A stretch of DNA of 64,000 nucleotides from CAZSLC01 sp964607675. GTDB taxonomy: Bacteria; Bacteroidota; Bacteroidia; Bacteroidales; UBA932. The position numbers and the translations under genes are program-made. Shown here in pieces: positions 36,948 to 46,104 of this stretch. The notes under the pieces are model-generated. The model searched no databases. It was not told where the DNA came from and saw only the letters and a program-made list of their open reading frames with translations. The DNA is taken from positions 11,076 to 75,075 of the forward strand of contig CAZSLC010000007.1 in assembly GCA_964607675.1 (NCBI GenBank), read 5' to 3'. Position 1 is the stretch's first letter; every line of letters starts with the position of its first letter.

Positions 36948-38068
36948 TAGTGTTTATTTACAAAATAATCTAAATAATCCCTTGAACATTTTTCCATAGT
37001 AAATTGTTCATATGTTTTACATAACGACATCCTAATTTTTTGTAATTGATCATCCTCTGCCTCTAAAAACGATTTAAGAGAGAATATATAATCTTCCTCA
37101 GATAAACTTTTTGATAAATATCCATTAACACCATCTCTTATAACATTTGATATGCCGCCAGCAGGAGTACATATAGGAATAACACCTAAAGCCAAACTTT
37201 CAATCAAAGTAATAGGCATCCCTTCATATATTGAGGATAGACAAAATGCATCACATTCAGACAAATAATCTATTGCATTAGATTTCTCTCCCAGTAAGAA
37301 TATATGAGAATTATTTATTCCATATATCTTATCAACTATATCTTGATACGCCCACCTTCCTATAATGAGTAATGTTATGTCATAACCTTCTTTAACCAAT
37401 TTATCAACACACTTTGCAAGCATAAGTTGATTCTTAGATTTTTGTATGTTTGCAATGTTGATTAATATTTTTGTTTTGTCTGTGCGACGATATTTAAGGA
37501 ACTCACTTTCCAACTCCTTTGAGACAAGTTGTTTACAGATACTCCTACCGTTATATATCATTTTTGGTTTAAAATGATATAAGTTTTCAAAAGAATCCCT
37601 TGAAGCGTCAGAAATAGTAATAGGGCTAATAAAATTCAAGTTAAAACAGATTTTTCTAAATATTAGCCCAACTTTTGAATAAGCTTCTACTTTAGCATCA
37701 TTATGCAATGTGTGAAACAGTCTGAATGATGGTTTTAAAAAGATAAAAAGAATTATATAATATATAGCTGTTAAATGGGTATGAATAATGATGTTCTTCT
37801 TTTTTCTAAAAATATTATATAGGGAAAACATTGTTTTTAAAGATAATCCAACACCTTTATTTAAAGATATAACTTTAACCGATGGTAATAATTCATTTAT
37901 CAAAAACCAATTTTCCTCGATTTTCTGCAATACTACCAAAGTAACATTTGTAGATTTAGAAAGTTCATTAGACAAGTCAACAACAAATCTTTCAGCCCCA
38001 CCTGACAATAATTGGCTTATCACCTCAACAACCTCTATTTCTATTTTATTCTTCATTATTTTCTTCAT
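36947..38068 (-). CDS. Glycosyltransferase family 4
   Basis: 373 residues. GT-B fold: N-terminal SGGAERFVVDLSNELSK, the usual GT4 loop, then NIANIQKSKNQLMLAKCVD and LLIIGRW in the donor-binding half, and the E-x7-E type segment in SIYEGMPITLIESLALG. Two possible ATGs (38068, and 38056 four codons later). The first 23 bases overlap the end of the Wzy-like gene. Very AT-rich. Sugar specificity unknown. Confidence 0.85.
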   Translation of the reverse strand: MKKIMKNKIEIEVVEVISQLLSGGAERFVVDLSNELSKSTNVTLVVLQKIEENWFLINELLPSVKVISLNKGVGLSLKTMFSLYNIFRKKKNIIIHTHLTAIYYIILFIFLKPSFRLFHTLHNDAKVEAYSKVGLIFRKICFNLNFISPITISDASRDSFENLYHFKPKMIYNGRSICKQLVSKELESEFLKYRRTDKTKILINIANIQKSKNQLMLAKCVDKLVKEGYDITLLIIGRWAYQDIVDKIYGINNSHIFLLGEKSNAIDYLSECDAFCLSSIYEGMPITLIESLALGVIPICTPAGGISNVIRDGVNGYLSKSLSEEDYIFSLKSFLEAEDDQLQKIRMSLCKTYEQFTMEKCSRDYLDYFVNKH

Positions 38069-39311
38069 TTTCTACAGGTAATAAGACAATGAGACTATAT
38101 GATAATAGCAAAACTCCCAAAGTAGTTTCAGCCACATTAGAACCTGTATATATTTCCAATAAAGTAAATGCAGAAATTGCAAAAGGATATCCATACTGTT
38201 TTTTTCTAAATCCATATACAAATACCATCGCAAAAACAAAAATCCACAAAAGGGAACCCAAAATACCTCCTTCCAAGAATATTGTAACGATCGAAGAGTC
38301 TCCGATAAAAATAGAAGAGTCCAGTAAAACAGCTCCCACACCCAAAATAGGATTGTTTAGCATTACATTATAAGTACCTGTTAAGATTCCACTTTGAGCA
38401 TCATACCTAGTTTCAAAGGCATCTAAAGGATTTAAAATAAAATTAGCATAATATTCAACAGTCAAGTCCAATTCCAATAACAATTTCACCAAAAAATATC
38501 CAAGGACAAATATTAATGACGCAATTATTATTTTAACAAAACCATTAATTTTATTTCCTTTTAATTTTAAAAATTTAGGGATAACCAAATCTAATATAAT
38601 AAAAGCAGGAACTCCTAAAAAAAACATTTTTGACAAGGAAAACATTCCGCAAATAAAAGAGAGGATAACCCCTACAACTTCCATTTTTGTGTGATTTGCA
38701 TATTTCCATTCACAAAAGAAAACTGTAAATGTAAATAAAGAAAATGCCCCCAAAATCGTTGGAGTGTAAAAACAACCTATAGCTCGATTAAAAAAGCCAG
38801 CTTCAAGAATTTTATTTAATGGTTCTGCAGAGGGCTTCCAGTACATTGAATGGAAAAAATCTACAGATTGTGGTACGGTAAGTTGAATAGATGAAAAGAT
38901 AGCACATATAGTAATCACAATAAACAATACTACCTTGATTGCTTTTCTATCGATCACACGACAATCTGCCAAAATAGTCATCAGACAAACAAACCTAACA
39001 ATTCCAAAGAGACCAATAAAATTAATATCATTTCCATCAAAAGACAATGTTAGTACTGAAGAGAGAAGCACTATTACAAAGTACAACCAAAATGAAAAGA
39101 CATAGTGTGTCCCAATAAAATTGGTTCTACCTAATAAATAGATACAGACAAGGGGGATAAATGCAATTAAATCATAGGAGAAGAAAGCATCACCTATAGA
39201 AATAACAGGGGCAACAATAGATAATAGGAAATATAAATATATCCCTTTCTTTAGATCGAAGAAGAGTAATATTATATTAACTACCAATAAAATTAATCCT
39301 ATATAACCCAT
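38046..39311 (-). CDS. O-antigen/polysaccharide polymerase, Wzy-like
   Basis: 421 residues, about 11-12 hydrophobic helices and one larger extracytoplasmic loop around residues 290-340 (YDAQSGILTGTYNVMLNNPILGVG), the layout of Wzy polymerases; LNNPILGVG fits the conserved N-P-x-x-G-x-G motif of the O-antigen ligase/polymerase Wzy_C type. No other polymerase is in the locus, so polymerase rather than WaaL ligase is preferred. Ends 23 bases inside the next GT gene. Confidence 0.78.
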   Translation of the reverse strand: MGYIGLILLVVNIILLFFDLKKGIYLYFLLSIVAPVISIGDAFFSYDLIAFIPLVCIYLLGRTNFIGTHYVFSFWLYFVIVLLSSVLTLSFDGNDINFIGLFGIVRFVCLMTILADCRVIDRKAIKVVLFIVITICAIFSSIQLTVPQSVDFFHSMYWKPSAEPLNKILEAGFFNRAIGCFYTPTILGAFSLFTFTVFFCEWKYANHTKMEVVGVILSFICGMFSLSKMFFLGVPAFIILDLVIPKFLKLKGNKINGFVKIIIASLIFVLGYFLVKLLLELDLTVEYYANFILNPLDAFETRYDAQSGILTGTYNVMLNNPILGVGAVLLDSSIFIGDSSIVTIFLEGGILGSLLWIFVFAMVFVYGFRKKQYGYPFAISAFTLLEIYTGSNVAETTLGVLLLSYSLIVLLPVENEENNEE

Positions 39312-40540
39312 TAGCTTAATAACTGTTGATAAAAGCTTTTATAATTATCATCTGCAAGATAATTCCTAATGAAAAAGTCATAAGAACTTATTCTATAATT
39401 ATCTATATTCTTTAAAATATTAGAAAGTGCTGTATCAAATTCTATCTGAGTAAAATTTTTATGCAATAATAATCCCACCTCTTCATTAACTATTTCTGAA
39501 GTAGCCCCTACATTTGTAGCCAACGCAGGTATCCCCTCTGAAATAGCCTCCATGATTGAAACAGGAATTCCCTCGGTTAGGCTAAGATTGACGAAAACAT
39601 CAAAATTATTATTTGCATAGTATGATTGAATATCTTTTTTAGGGATATATCCAACAAGATTAACCTTCAATTTATCATTACTCGTACTGCTTACCTTCGT
39701 CTTCAAGTCGTTAAAAAGAGGTCCATCTCCAAGGTGTGTCCACTGGACATTCAGAGCACTATTTAGACTAAACTCATAAAGCGATTTAAATATTAAATCT
39801 ACCCTTTTTATATGATTGACTGATGAGCACGAAACTATTTTAATACTATCCATTTCACCTCTCGTGGCGAGATTTATAGTTTTATTATTTGTCAAATATA
39901 AAGGAACTCCTAATCTTGAGAGGGTTATTCTCTCTTTATACTGAGGAAATTTCTTAGAAAGATACTTAACTCCATAATCAGATATTACATATACCTTGTC
40001 TATCATTGACAAAGTGAGTTCTCTAAATGGTATTATAACCCCTCTCTCCCTTTCATACAAATCATATCCATGTGCCCTTGTAATAATCTTAAAATTTGAG
40101 AATTGTTTTATATGTTTTTTTGATAAAGCGAGACCAAACGGTGTGTGATTGAACCAATAAGAATAAAAAATACCACTGTCAGCAAAATCATCATGATGTT
40201 TTAACAATACATATTCAACCAAAAAGGAACCATATAAGTATTTTATCCCTTTTGAAATATCAATTATTGAAAAATTATAATTTTTTATGAATTTTATGAA
40301 AGTAACGCTAAAAATCAATTTTAAAAAAACAAAAATTTTATCGAGAACACCTATCTCATTTAAAATATTAGAGATTTTAACATTTTTAGGGATTTGTCGC
40401 ATACCGTCCCCTTTACAAAGGGGTAGTATGGTAATATTTGCACAATCAGCAGCAATTTTTATCTCATCTTCAAGAAATGTTTCTGCCATTTTCCCATAAG
40501 GGAAAGAACTGGTGAAAATATATATATTGCTTCTTATCAT
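39311..40540 (-). CDS. Glycosyltransferase family 4
   Basis: 409 residues. Starts IFTSSFPYGKMAETFLEDEI, typical of GT4 enzymes of surface-glycan clusters; ITRAHGYDLYERERGV in the acceptor half; THLGDGPLFNDLKTKV and NLSLTEGIPVSIMEAISEGIPALAT in the donor half (the acidic E-x7-E pair). Shares one base with the polymerase gene. Among the most AT-rich genes in the window. Specificity unknown. Confidence 0.85.
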   Translation of the reverse strand: MIRSNIYIFTSSFPYGKMAETFLEDEIKIAADCANITILPLCKGDGMRQIPKNVKISNILNEIGVLDKIFVFLKLIFSVTFIKFIKNYNFSIIDISKGIKYLYGSFLVEYVLLKHHDDFADSGIFYSYWFNHTPFGLALSKKHIKQFSNFKIITRAHGYDLYERERGVIIPFRELTLSMIDKVYVISDYGVKYLSKKFPQYKERITLSRLGVPLYLTNNKTINLATRGEMDSIKIVSCSSVNHIKRVDLIFKSLYEFSLNSALNVQWTHLGDGPLFNDLKTKVSSTSNDKLKVNLVGYIPKKDIQSYYANNNFDVFVNLSLTEGIPVSIMEAISEGIPALATNVGATSEIVNEEVGLLLHKNFTQIEFDTALSNILKNIDNYRISSYDFFIRNYLADDNYKSFYQQLLS

Positions 40541-40549
40541 AACTTCAAT

Positions 40550-41545
40550 TTAAATAGGCCTAATCTTCAAAACAAAATTATATAAATATATTACTATTTT
40601 TTTTAGAAGATTTGATTTGATAATTGTAAAAGTCACTCTGTCTCTAAAAGATATCTGTTTTCTCTTAACCAACGTTTTCCACACACGGGATACCTCTTCT
40701 GGTTCACTGTATAAAGGCAAAATGTTTTTATGGCAGATATAGTAGTTTTCCATTATCTCCTCTTTAACACCATTATCAAGGCCACATTTCTCATAAAAGA
40801 ATAGTATAATTTCTAATATCCCTTTAACGTATCTATACATCTTTTCAGCATTGCTAAAATGTGATGCACTTGAAGAAAGCACTCTATATACGGCAGTAAC
40901 ACTATCAATATATGTTACTTTTGATTTATAAAGAAAAAATAAGACGACTGGTAAATCACCTACGCAAAATGTGCGATTGTCGATAAAATCAGCATATTCG
41001 TTGTAAATACTTTGTCGATACATCCATGTACAAGTCGCAATCCACGGATGCTCAACAATATAGTGCTGTAATGAATCAATCTTACTCTCAATTTCCGTTG
41101 TAAAGAAACACCCAGACAATTTTTTAGTAGATTGATTGAAACTTTTAACGTTAGTAACACAAAGTCCATAATCGGGATTACTCTCTAAAAAATCAACCTG
41201 CTTCTGCAATTTTAATGGATCTATCCAATAATCATCCCCTTCACACGCAGCCACATATTTGCCAAATGTATGTTCATTCATTATTCTTGCTAATGAACCA
41301 TCTCTCTTAGAATACTGGTTCTCTGTTTCATATATAGGCTTAATAATATCGGGATATTTATCCGCAAACTCACGAATTATTTCTGCAGTTTTATCCGTGG
41401 ATGCATCATCATGAACTATTGCCTCAAATCTGAAATTTGTTTTCTGCAATACAAATCCCTCAAGACATTGTCTGATATATAACTCTTGATTGTAAGTTAT
41501 ACATTGGATGGTCACCAACAATTCTTCTTTCTCCACACTTGACAT
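40550..41545 (-). CDS. Glycosyltransferase family 2
   Basis: 331 residues. GT-A fold with QCITYNQELYIRQCLEGF, the VHDDASTDKTAEIIREF segment and the metal-binding region ACEGDDYWIDPLKL (DxD-like). No membrane helix except weak hydrophobicity near the C-terminus. Probably adds one residue of the repeat unit. Sits between the flippase (1 base) and the next GT4 (9 bases). Confidence 0.88.
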   Translation of the reverse strand: MSSVEKEELLVTIQCITYNQELYIRQCLEGFVLQKTNFRFEAIVHDDASTDKTAEIIREFADKYPDIIKPIYETENQYSKRDGSLARIMNEHTFGKYVAACEGDDYWIDPLKLQKQVDFLESNPDYGLCVTNVKSFNQSTKKLSGCFFTTEIESKIDSLQHYIVEHPWIATCTWMYRQSIYNEYADFIDNRTFCVGDLPVVLFFLYKSKVTYIDSVTAVYRVLSSSASHFSNAEKMYRYVKGILEIILFFYEKCGLDNGVKEEIMENYYICHKNILPLYSEPEEVSRVWKTLVKRKQISFRDRVTFTIIKSNLLKKIVIYLYNFVLKIRPI

Positions 41546-41546
41546 A

Positions 41547-42974
41547 TTACTTTTTAATCAAATTTTTTATTAAGTTATATTCTCTATTCTTTGTCAGAAA
41601 AGAGACAAGAAGATAAAATACCACACCAACACAAATCCCAATAATAACATCAACCACTGCAGAATCAACAATAAGAGTAGCTGCATAAACTATCGCTCCC
41701 ATAACCAATGATTGAATTAGAATGGGGAGTAAATCCCCCATTTGTCTAAGGAAACCAACATTTATTAGCTTACCTGTATAAAATGTATTTATCCCAAGGC
41801 AAACAATTGAAGTCACTATTTCAGCTGCACACATTGTAGCAATGCCATGTGGAATTGTCAGTGCCATTACAGTGACCCCTATGACCTTTTTTATTATTTC
41901 CAACCTTAGAAACAAATCAGATCTCCCTTTTACCTGCAAAAGATTAAGATTTATCGAATGAATAGGATACCACATCATTGACAAACAAAGAAGTTGCAAC
42001 AAGGGAACAGCTGGTAGCCATTTTTCCCCCAATATCAATTTTATTGCAGGCTCTGCCAGCGATGCCAACCCAATCATCAATGGGAAAATCACAAATGCAG
42101 AGAGTTTTAGATATTGCCTATAAACTAATCTCAATCTCTCATCTTCATCTTGTATATTGCTCAAAATAGGGTAGGTCACCCTCTGCAAAACTCCTGTTAA
42201 GTTTGACGAAGGAAATTCAGACAATTTTTGTGCTTGAGTAAAATATCCCAAATCAGTTGGGGTAAAGACCTTACCAATCACTATCAAATAGAGGTTTCTG
42301 TATGTAGTATCTATTAATCCAGATAGTAATAATTTGCTTCCAAATGAGAACAACTCCCTAAACGATTGCCAAGAATAAGCCCATTTTGGTCTCCAGTGTG
42401 CCATAAACCAAAGTGCTATCATACTAATTCCAGCATTAACAACTTGTTGCACTGCTAATGACCACACGCCATATCCACGATAAGCCATCCATATTCCTAT
42501 GACACCTGAGACAATAACGGCGACAAATGAAGCTTTCGCTTGCGTTTTAAAATCAACTTCAGCAGTAAATTTCGCCCTCTGAACAACTGTCAATGAGTTC
42601 ACTATCAAATTGACTGCCAACACTCTTGTCAAAGGAACAAGTATTGGCTGTTCATAAAAGTTAGCTATAAACGGGGCAGCAAAAAATAGTATTAAATAGC
42701 AAATGAGACCAACTACAATGTTAAAATAAAACACAGTAGAATAATCAACCTCGGTCCTATCCAACTTTCGGATCAATGCATTTGCAAAACCACTATCTAT
42801 AAATGATTGAGAAATAGCAATAAATATGGCAAGCATCCCTATCAGACCAAATTCCTCAGGAGAAAGCAACCTCGCCATCACCAACATCACAAGCAACTGC
42901 ACTCCCTGCACCGAGAACCGTTCAATGCTACTCCACAAAATTCCATTTATAGTTTTTTCCTTTACTGAACTCAT
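41547..42974 (-). CDS. Polysaccharide flippase, Wzx/WzxC-like (MOP superfamily)
   Basis: Moves the lipid-linked repeat unit across the inner membrane. 475 residues with about 12-14 helices; the N-terminal VKEKTINGILWSSIERFS and MARLLSPEEFGLIGMLAIF are typical of the WzxC/TuaB branch. Composition is less AT-rich than the neighbouring GT genes (one row counted at 40% GC). The stop is 1 base before the GT2 start; the lipoprotein gene ends 5 bases upstream of its ATG. Confidence 0.88.
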   Translation of the reverse strand: MSSVKEKTINGILWSSIERFSVQGVQLLVMLVMARLLSPEEFGLIGMLAIFIAISQSFIDSGFANALIRKLDRTEVDYSTVFYFNIVVGLICYLILFFAAPFIANFYEQPILVPLTRVLAVNLIVNSLTVVQRAKFTAEVDFKTQAKASFVAVIVSGVIGIWMAYRGYGVWSLAVQQVVNAGISMIALWFMAHWRPKWAYSWQSFRELFSFGSKLLLSGLIDTTYRNLYLIVIGKVFTPTDLGYFTQAQKLSEFPSSNLTGVLQRVTYPILSNIQDEDERLRLVYRQYLKLSAFVIFPLMIGLASLAEPAIKLILGEKWLPAVPLLQLLCLSMMWYPIHSINLNLLQVKGRSDLFLRLEIIKKVIGVTVMALTIPHGIATMCAAEIVTSIVCLGINTFYTGKLINVGFLRQMGDLLPILIQSLVMGAIVYAATLIVDSAVVDVIIGICVGVVFYLLVSFLTKNREYNLIKNLIKK

Positions 42975-42979
42975 ACTAC

Positions 42980-44173
42980 CTAATCAACGAACGGGACAAC
43001 TCCTGTAGCATTATAAATCACTTCGTCGAGCCACACATAATTGCGCTCATTCCATGATCTTAATTTCACATCGAGAGATGGAACTGAAACTAATAATTTC
43101 CCATTTTTTGTGATATCAAAACAATTGTAGAAATTGTACCTGTGATTCTTATTTTTGTTTCCTATTTTTAAATATTCTGAGGTGTTTATAGAAACAAAAT
43201 TCTTCCCATTTTTAGAATAAAAGATATTACAAGGAGGATAGGAACCTCCATATGTAGCTATAAGGGCAAGTATATCCCCTTTTTCTCCCATAAATGTACA
43301 TATACAATCATTAGGAGTGTTGAAAACCATCTTCCTCGCTGATGGATTGCCTACCTGCTTCATTGCAACTTTAAAAATACCACCAGGAACTCTATCAAGA
43401 GATGATAAAATATAATCTTCTTTAAAAATTATATTTGTTGTTTTAAAGTTTAGCCCAATTCCTATCTGCCTCCACTCAAAGGTATTTTTTAAGGGATTAA
43501 AAACACCTTTAATCCACTGTGAATTTGAATTTGAATCTCCTGTTTGCACCCAAAAGGACCCATCATATGGATTGAAATTCACATTATGTATATGTTCAGG
43601 AACGATTATTTTCGGATTATTTGTAGTTTTTGATTTCGAAAAATCATATATACATTTAACCGTTCTACCCCCATCTATGGCCAACCAAACCTTGGGAATA
43701 TAATTGTCGTTTTGAACATATTCATTTGAGTAGTTGCCCCAGCATCTCACCTCTTCCCCTTCCACATAGTGTTTTACACCCTCGAAATGGTATGTTGAGA
43801 AATTATGGTATTTAGATTTATTTATGTACTCATTACCATCTATATCTAAGACCAATGACCTCGACAGAGTAATCCAATCTTCTGAATAATAGGCATTTCG
43901 GTCATCACAAATAAGAAGATTATTATTACTAAAAACATGAATAAACCTAATAGGCCCTATATTAGATACATCTAACCATTGATCTTGCCATGTTATCCCT
44001 TCATCTGCACTCAGCCTCAATTTACTTCCTTGTTTTTCAATAAGAAAATTATTCATCGAAAAGATATATGGACAAAAATCAATTGGGTATGAACGTATAT
44101 CTACCCCTGGTTTAGTACAATCAGAAACGAAAAAAGAGATTACAATCAATATCAATAGCTTATATCTTTTCAT
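42980..44173 (-). CDS. Envelope protein with Asp-box (BNR) repeats, probable lipoprotein
   Basis: ATG 44173 (MKRYKLLILIVISFF) gives 397 residues; upstream extension would overlap the MBL gene. Signal peptide ending FFVSDC, a lipobox with an unusual Asp before the Cys, so lipidation is uncertain. An Asp-box is clear in RLSADEGITW (S-x-D-x-G-x-T-W), with weaker ones at LAIDGGRTVK and FYSKNGKNFV, giving a likely beta-propeller as in sialidases and sugar-binding proteins. No sialidase catalytic residues identified. Its place between biosynthetic genes suggests a glycan-binding, trimming or export role; this is inference. Confidence 0.72.
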   Translation of the reverse strand: MKRYKLLILIVISFFVSDCTKPGVDIRSYPIDFCPYIFSMNNFLIEKQGSKLRLSADEGITWQDQWLDVSNIGPIRFIHVFSNNNLLICDDRNAYYSEDWITLSRSLVLDIDGNEYINKSKYHNFSTYHFEGVKHYVEGEEVRCWGNYSNEYVQNDNYIPKVWLAIDGGRTVKCIYDFSKSKTTNNPKIIVPEHIHNVNFNPYDGSFWVQTGDSNSNSQWIKGVFNPLKNTFEWRQIGIGLNFKTTNIIFKEDYILSSLDRVPGGIFKVAMKQVGNPSARKMVFNTPNDCICTFMGEKGDILALIATYGGSYPPCNIFYSKNGKNFVSINTSEYLKIGNKNKNHRYNFYNCFDITKNGKLLVSVPSLDVKLRSWNERNYVWLDEVIYNATGVVPFVD

Positions 44174-44177
44174 AATA

Positions 44178-44801
44178 TTAGTACAAATCAAGTGAATTAA
44201 TCTCCTCAATACTAACGATATCTCCATGGCCAGGATAGATATAACATCCTTTATATTTCAATAAAGTATGAATAGATTGTGATGCTAATAATTTATCTCC
44301 TCCCTTCAGTTTAGTAACTACTTTTACACCTGGAATTAGAGCATCACCTGTAAACAACTCTTTGTCAATTAAAAAGCTCATTGAATCCACTGTATGTCCT
44401 GGTGTTTCAATGAGAGAAAGGGTAGTATTATCCCACAACTCAACCTTCTTCGTTCTATCAGCTAACTTTATTTTATCGCTATTTACTGTAAATGGTATTT
44501 CTGCATACCTCGATCCATTCAATTTTGAATCGCCAAGGGCATCAAAAGAATATTTATAAAAAACCGATACTTGGACGCTATAATTGTTCAACAACTCATT
44601 TATCCCATAACAATGATCAAAATGTGTATGTGTCAACAATATACCTTTAATTATCTCTTCATTATTAATTTTAAGCCATGTTTCTATTTGAGAAAAATCA
44701 CCAGGATCAATTATCCAAACACCTCTTTCCGACACATTTGATAATATATATGTGTTAGAATTAAATAAAGAATTAACAATCCTATGTACCTCTACACCCA
44801 T
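44178..44801 (-). CDS. Metallo-beta-lactamase-fold hydrolase (glyoxalase II-like)
   Basis: 207 residues. Two-metal site visible: THTHFDHCYG (HxHxDH, about 54-60), ETPGHTVDSM (His), FTGDALIPG (bridging Asp), and YPGHGD (final His). Cytoplasmic, no signal. In glyoxalase II relatives the substrate is a thioester, so here, one base after KAS III and near two ACPs, it may release or edit an acyl or aminoacyl chain from a carrier protein; that role is inferred. A detoxifying hydrolase is the alternative. Confidence 0.85.
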   Translation of the reverse strand: MGVEVHRIVNSLFNSNTYILSNVSERGVWIIDPGDFSQIETWLKINNEEIIKGILLTHTHFDHCYGINELLNNYSVQVSVFYKYSFDALGDSKLNGSRYAEIPFTVNSDKIKLADRTKKVELWDNTTLSLIETPGHTVDSMSFLIDKELFTGDALIPGVKVVTKLKGGDKLLASQSIHTLLKYKGCYIYPGHGDIVSIEEINSLDLY

Positions 44802-45872
44802 CTACTTCTTATAATCAATTAATTTACAATAATCTAACCTTGGCAAATCGCATAAAACAGCACCTAACGAAAGACCCGTTCCAAAAGCTGCAAATACTAT
44901 TTTTGCTGAATCTTTTTCAGCATATATTCTATCATGATAGTGTGAAATAGTAACTGGTATCGTTGCACTGCTCGAATTTCCATATATAGACACGACGTCA
45001 TTGGGCAATTTCGATTTTGGTACATTTAAACGTTCCGCTAATTTTTTAAGGGTAAAATTACTTGATTGATGACAGATAAAGTAGTCAATATTATCAATAT
45101 CCTCTTTTGCATAATTCAAGAGCTCCTCTACCATTATCGGGGTATCATTTATAATAAAATTAAATACTAAATCCCCATTCATAACCAAATGTTGCTTCCC
45201 TCTCCAATTACCAAATTCATCCATCTGCTCTTTTGTTGTCTCAGGGGTAATAGGAATCTTCAAACCTCCTGCTGGGATAAAAACAGAAAATGCTGCCTTT
45301 CCATTGTTCTTCAAGGCACAATACAATTCATTCTTTTCAATCGTATTCTCAATTACACTCACAGAAACCGCATCCCCGACAATAGGTCTGCTTGCTCTAT
45401 CTCGTGTCGAAACTCTAAATGAAAGAAGATCTCCACTAACTAATAGGACCTTCTTATTCATAGAGTTAAGTGTCATAAAAGAATATATCAAACCCACAAC
45501 ATACCCACAACACCCTTGAGAAATATCTAAACAAACAGTGTCCTTGTCAAAATTGAACGCTCCTTGAATAATATTACTTACAGGCGGAATAAAATGATCT
45601 TGTGTTGTAGTAGTAACTATTATTGCCCCAATCTCTTCCTCTTTGATAATATTTTCATTTAGTAATTGTTTAATACCACATATCGCATAGTCAGACACTG
45701 TATCCCCCGCAGTGGCCACCCTTCGTCTATCAAACCCCATCACCTTCTTTAATTTCTTCATTTGAGACTCTGAGAAAGAATATTGATTGACCTCGTCCAT
45801 AAAATCAATTTCATTCTCAGCTACAACAGAAATTATTGAAGATATTCTCTTATTTTCAAATTTTGTAATCAT
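44802..45872 (-). CDS. 3-oxoacyl-ACP synthase III (KAS III, FabH-like)
   Basis: Decarboxylative Claisen condensation of an acyl thioester starter with malonyl-ACP. 356 residues, slightly longer than FabH (~320). Complete Cys-His-Asn triad: Cys in DISQGCCGYVVG (about 120), His in ICHQSSNFTL (about 266), Asn in SIYGNSSSATIP (about 297). The region around the Cys differs from housekeeping FabH (typically DxxAACxGF), so a secondary-metabolism type is likely. 2 bases from the ACP upstream and 0 from the MBL hydrolase. Confidence 0.9.
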   Translation of the reverse strand: MITKFENKRISSIISVVAENEIDFMDEVNQYSFSESQMKKLKKVMGFDRRRVATAGDTVSDYAICGIKQLLNENIIKEEEIGAIIVTTTTQDHFIPPVSNIIQGAFNFDKDTVCLDISQGCCGYVVGLIYSFMTLNSMNKKVLLVSGDLLSFRVSTRDRASRPIVGDAVSVSVIENTIEKNELYCALKNNGKAAFSVFIPAGGLKIPITPETTKEQMDEFGNWRGKQHLVMNGDLVFNFIINDTPIMVEELLNYAKEDIDNIDYFICHQSSNFTLKKLAERLNVPKSKLPNDVVSIYGNSSSATIPVTISHYHDRIYAEKDSAKIVFAAFGTGLSLGAVLCDLPRLDYCKLIDYKK

Positions 45873-45874
45873 TT

Positions 45875-46102
45875 CTACTTTCTATTTTTTTCTATAGTTT
45901 TAATTATAGAGTCAATTGTATTGAAATTTTCTGGAAGCACATCTATTCCACTAATTGAAACACCTAATTCTTCCTCTATAGAATCAATCAACGAAACTAT
46001 ATCAAAAGAGTCTAACATACCCTCTTCTATAAAATCAATATCTTCCGAAAAGTCAAACTCTGGTCTTAGCTCATTTAAAATCTTTATTACCTTATCTCTC
46101 AT
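45875..46102 (-). CDS. Acyl carrier protein (first, DSF type)
   Basis: 75 residues. Phosphopantetheine Ser32 in EEGMLDSFDIVSLIDSIEE; the acidic helix and the LPENF segment are typical of stand-alone carriers in surface-glycan and NRPS-like clusters, and the DSF rather than DSL is a little unusual. Lies 2 bases from KAS III and 2 bases from the GNAT gene. Nearest neighbours suggest it receives the substrate of the adenylation enzyme (46904) as DltC does from DltA; not shown. Confidence 0.9.
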   Translation of the reverse strand: MRDKVIKILNELRPEFDFSEDIDFIEEGMLDSFDIVSLIDSIEEELGVSISGIDVLPENFNTIDSIIKTIEKNRK

Positions 46103-46104
46103 AA

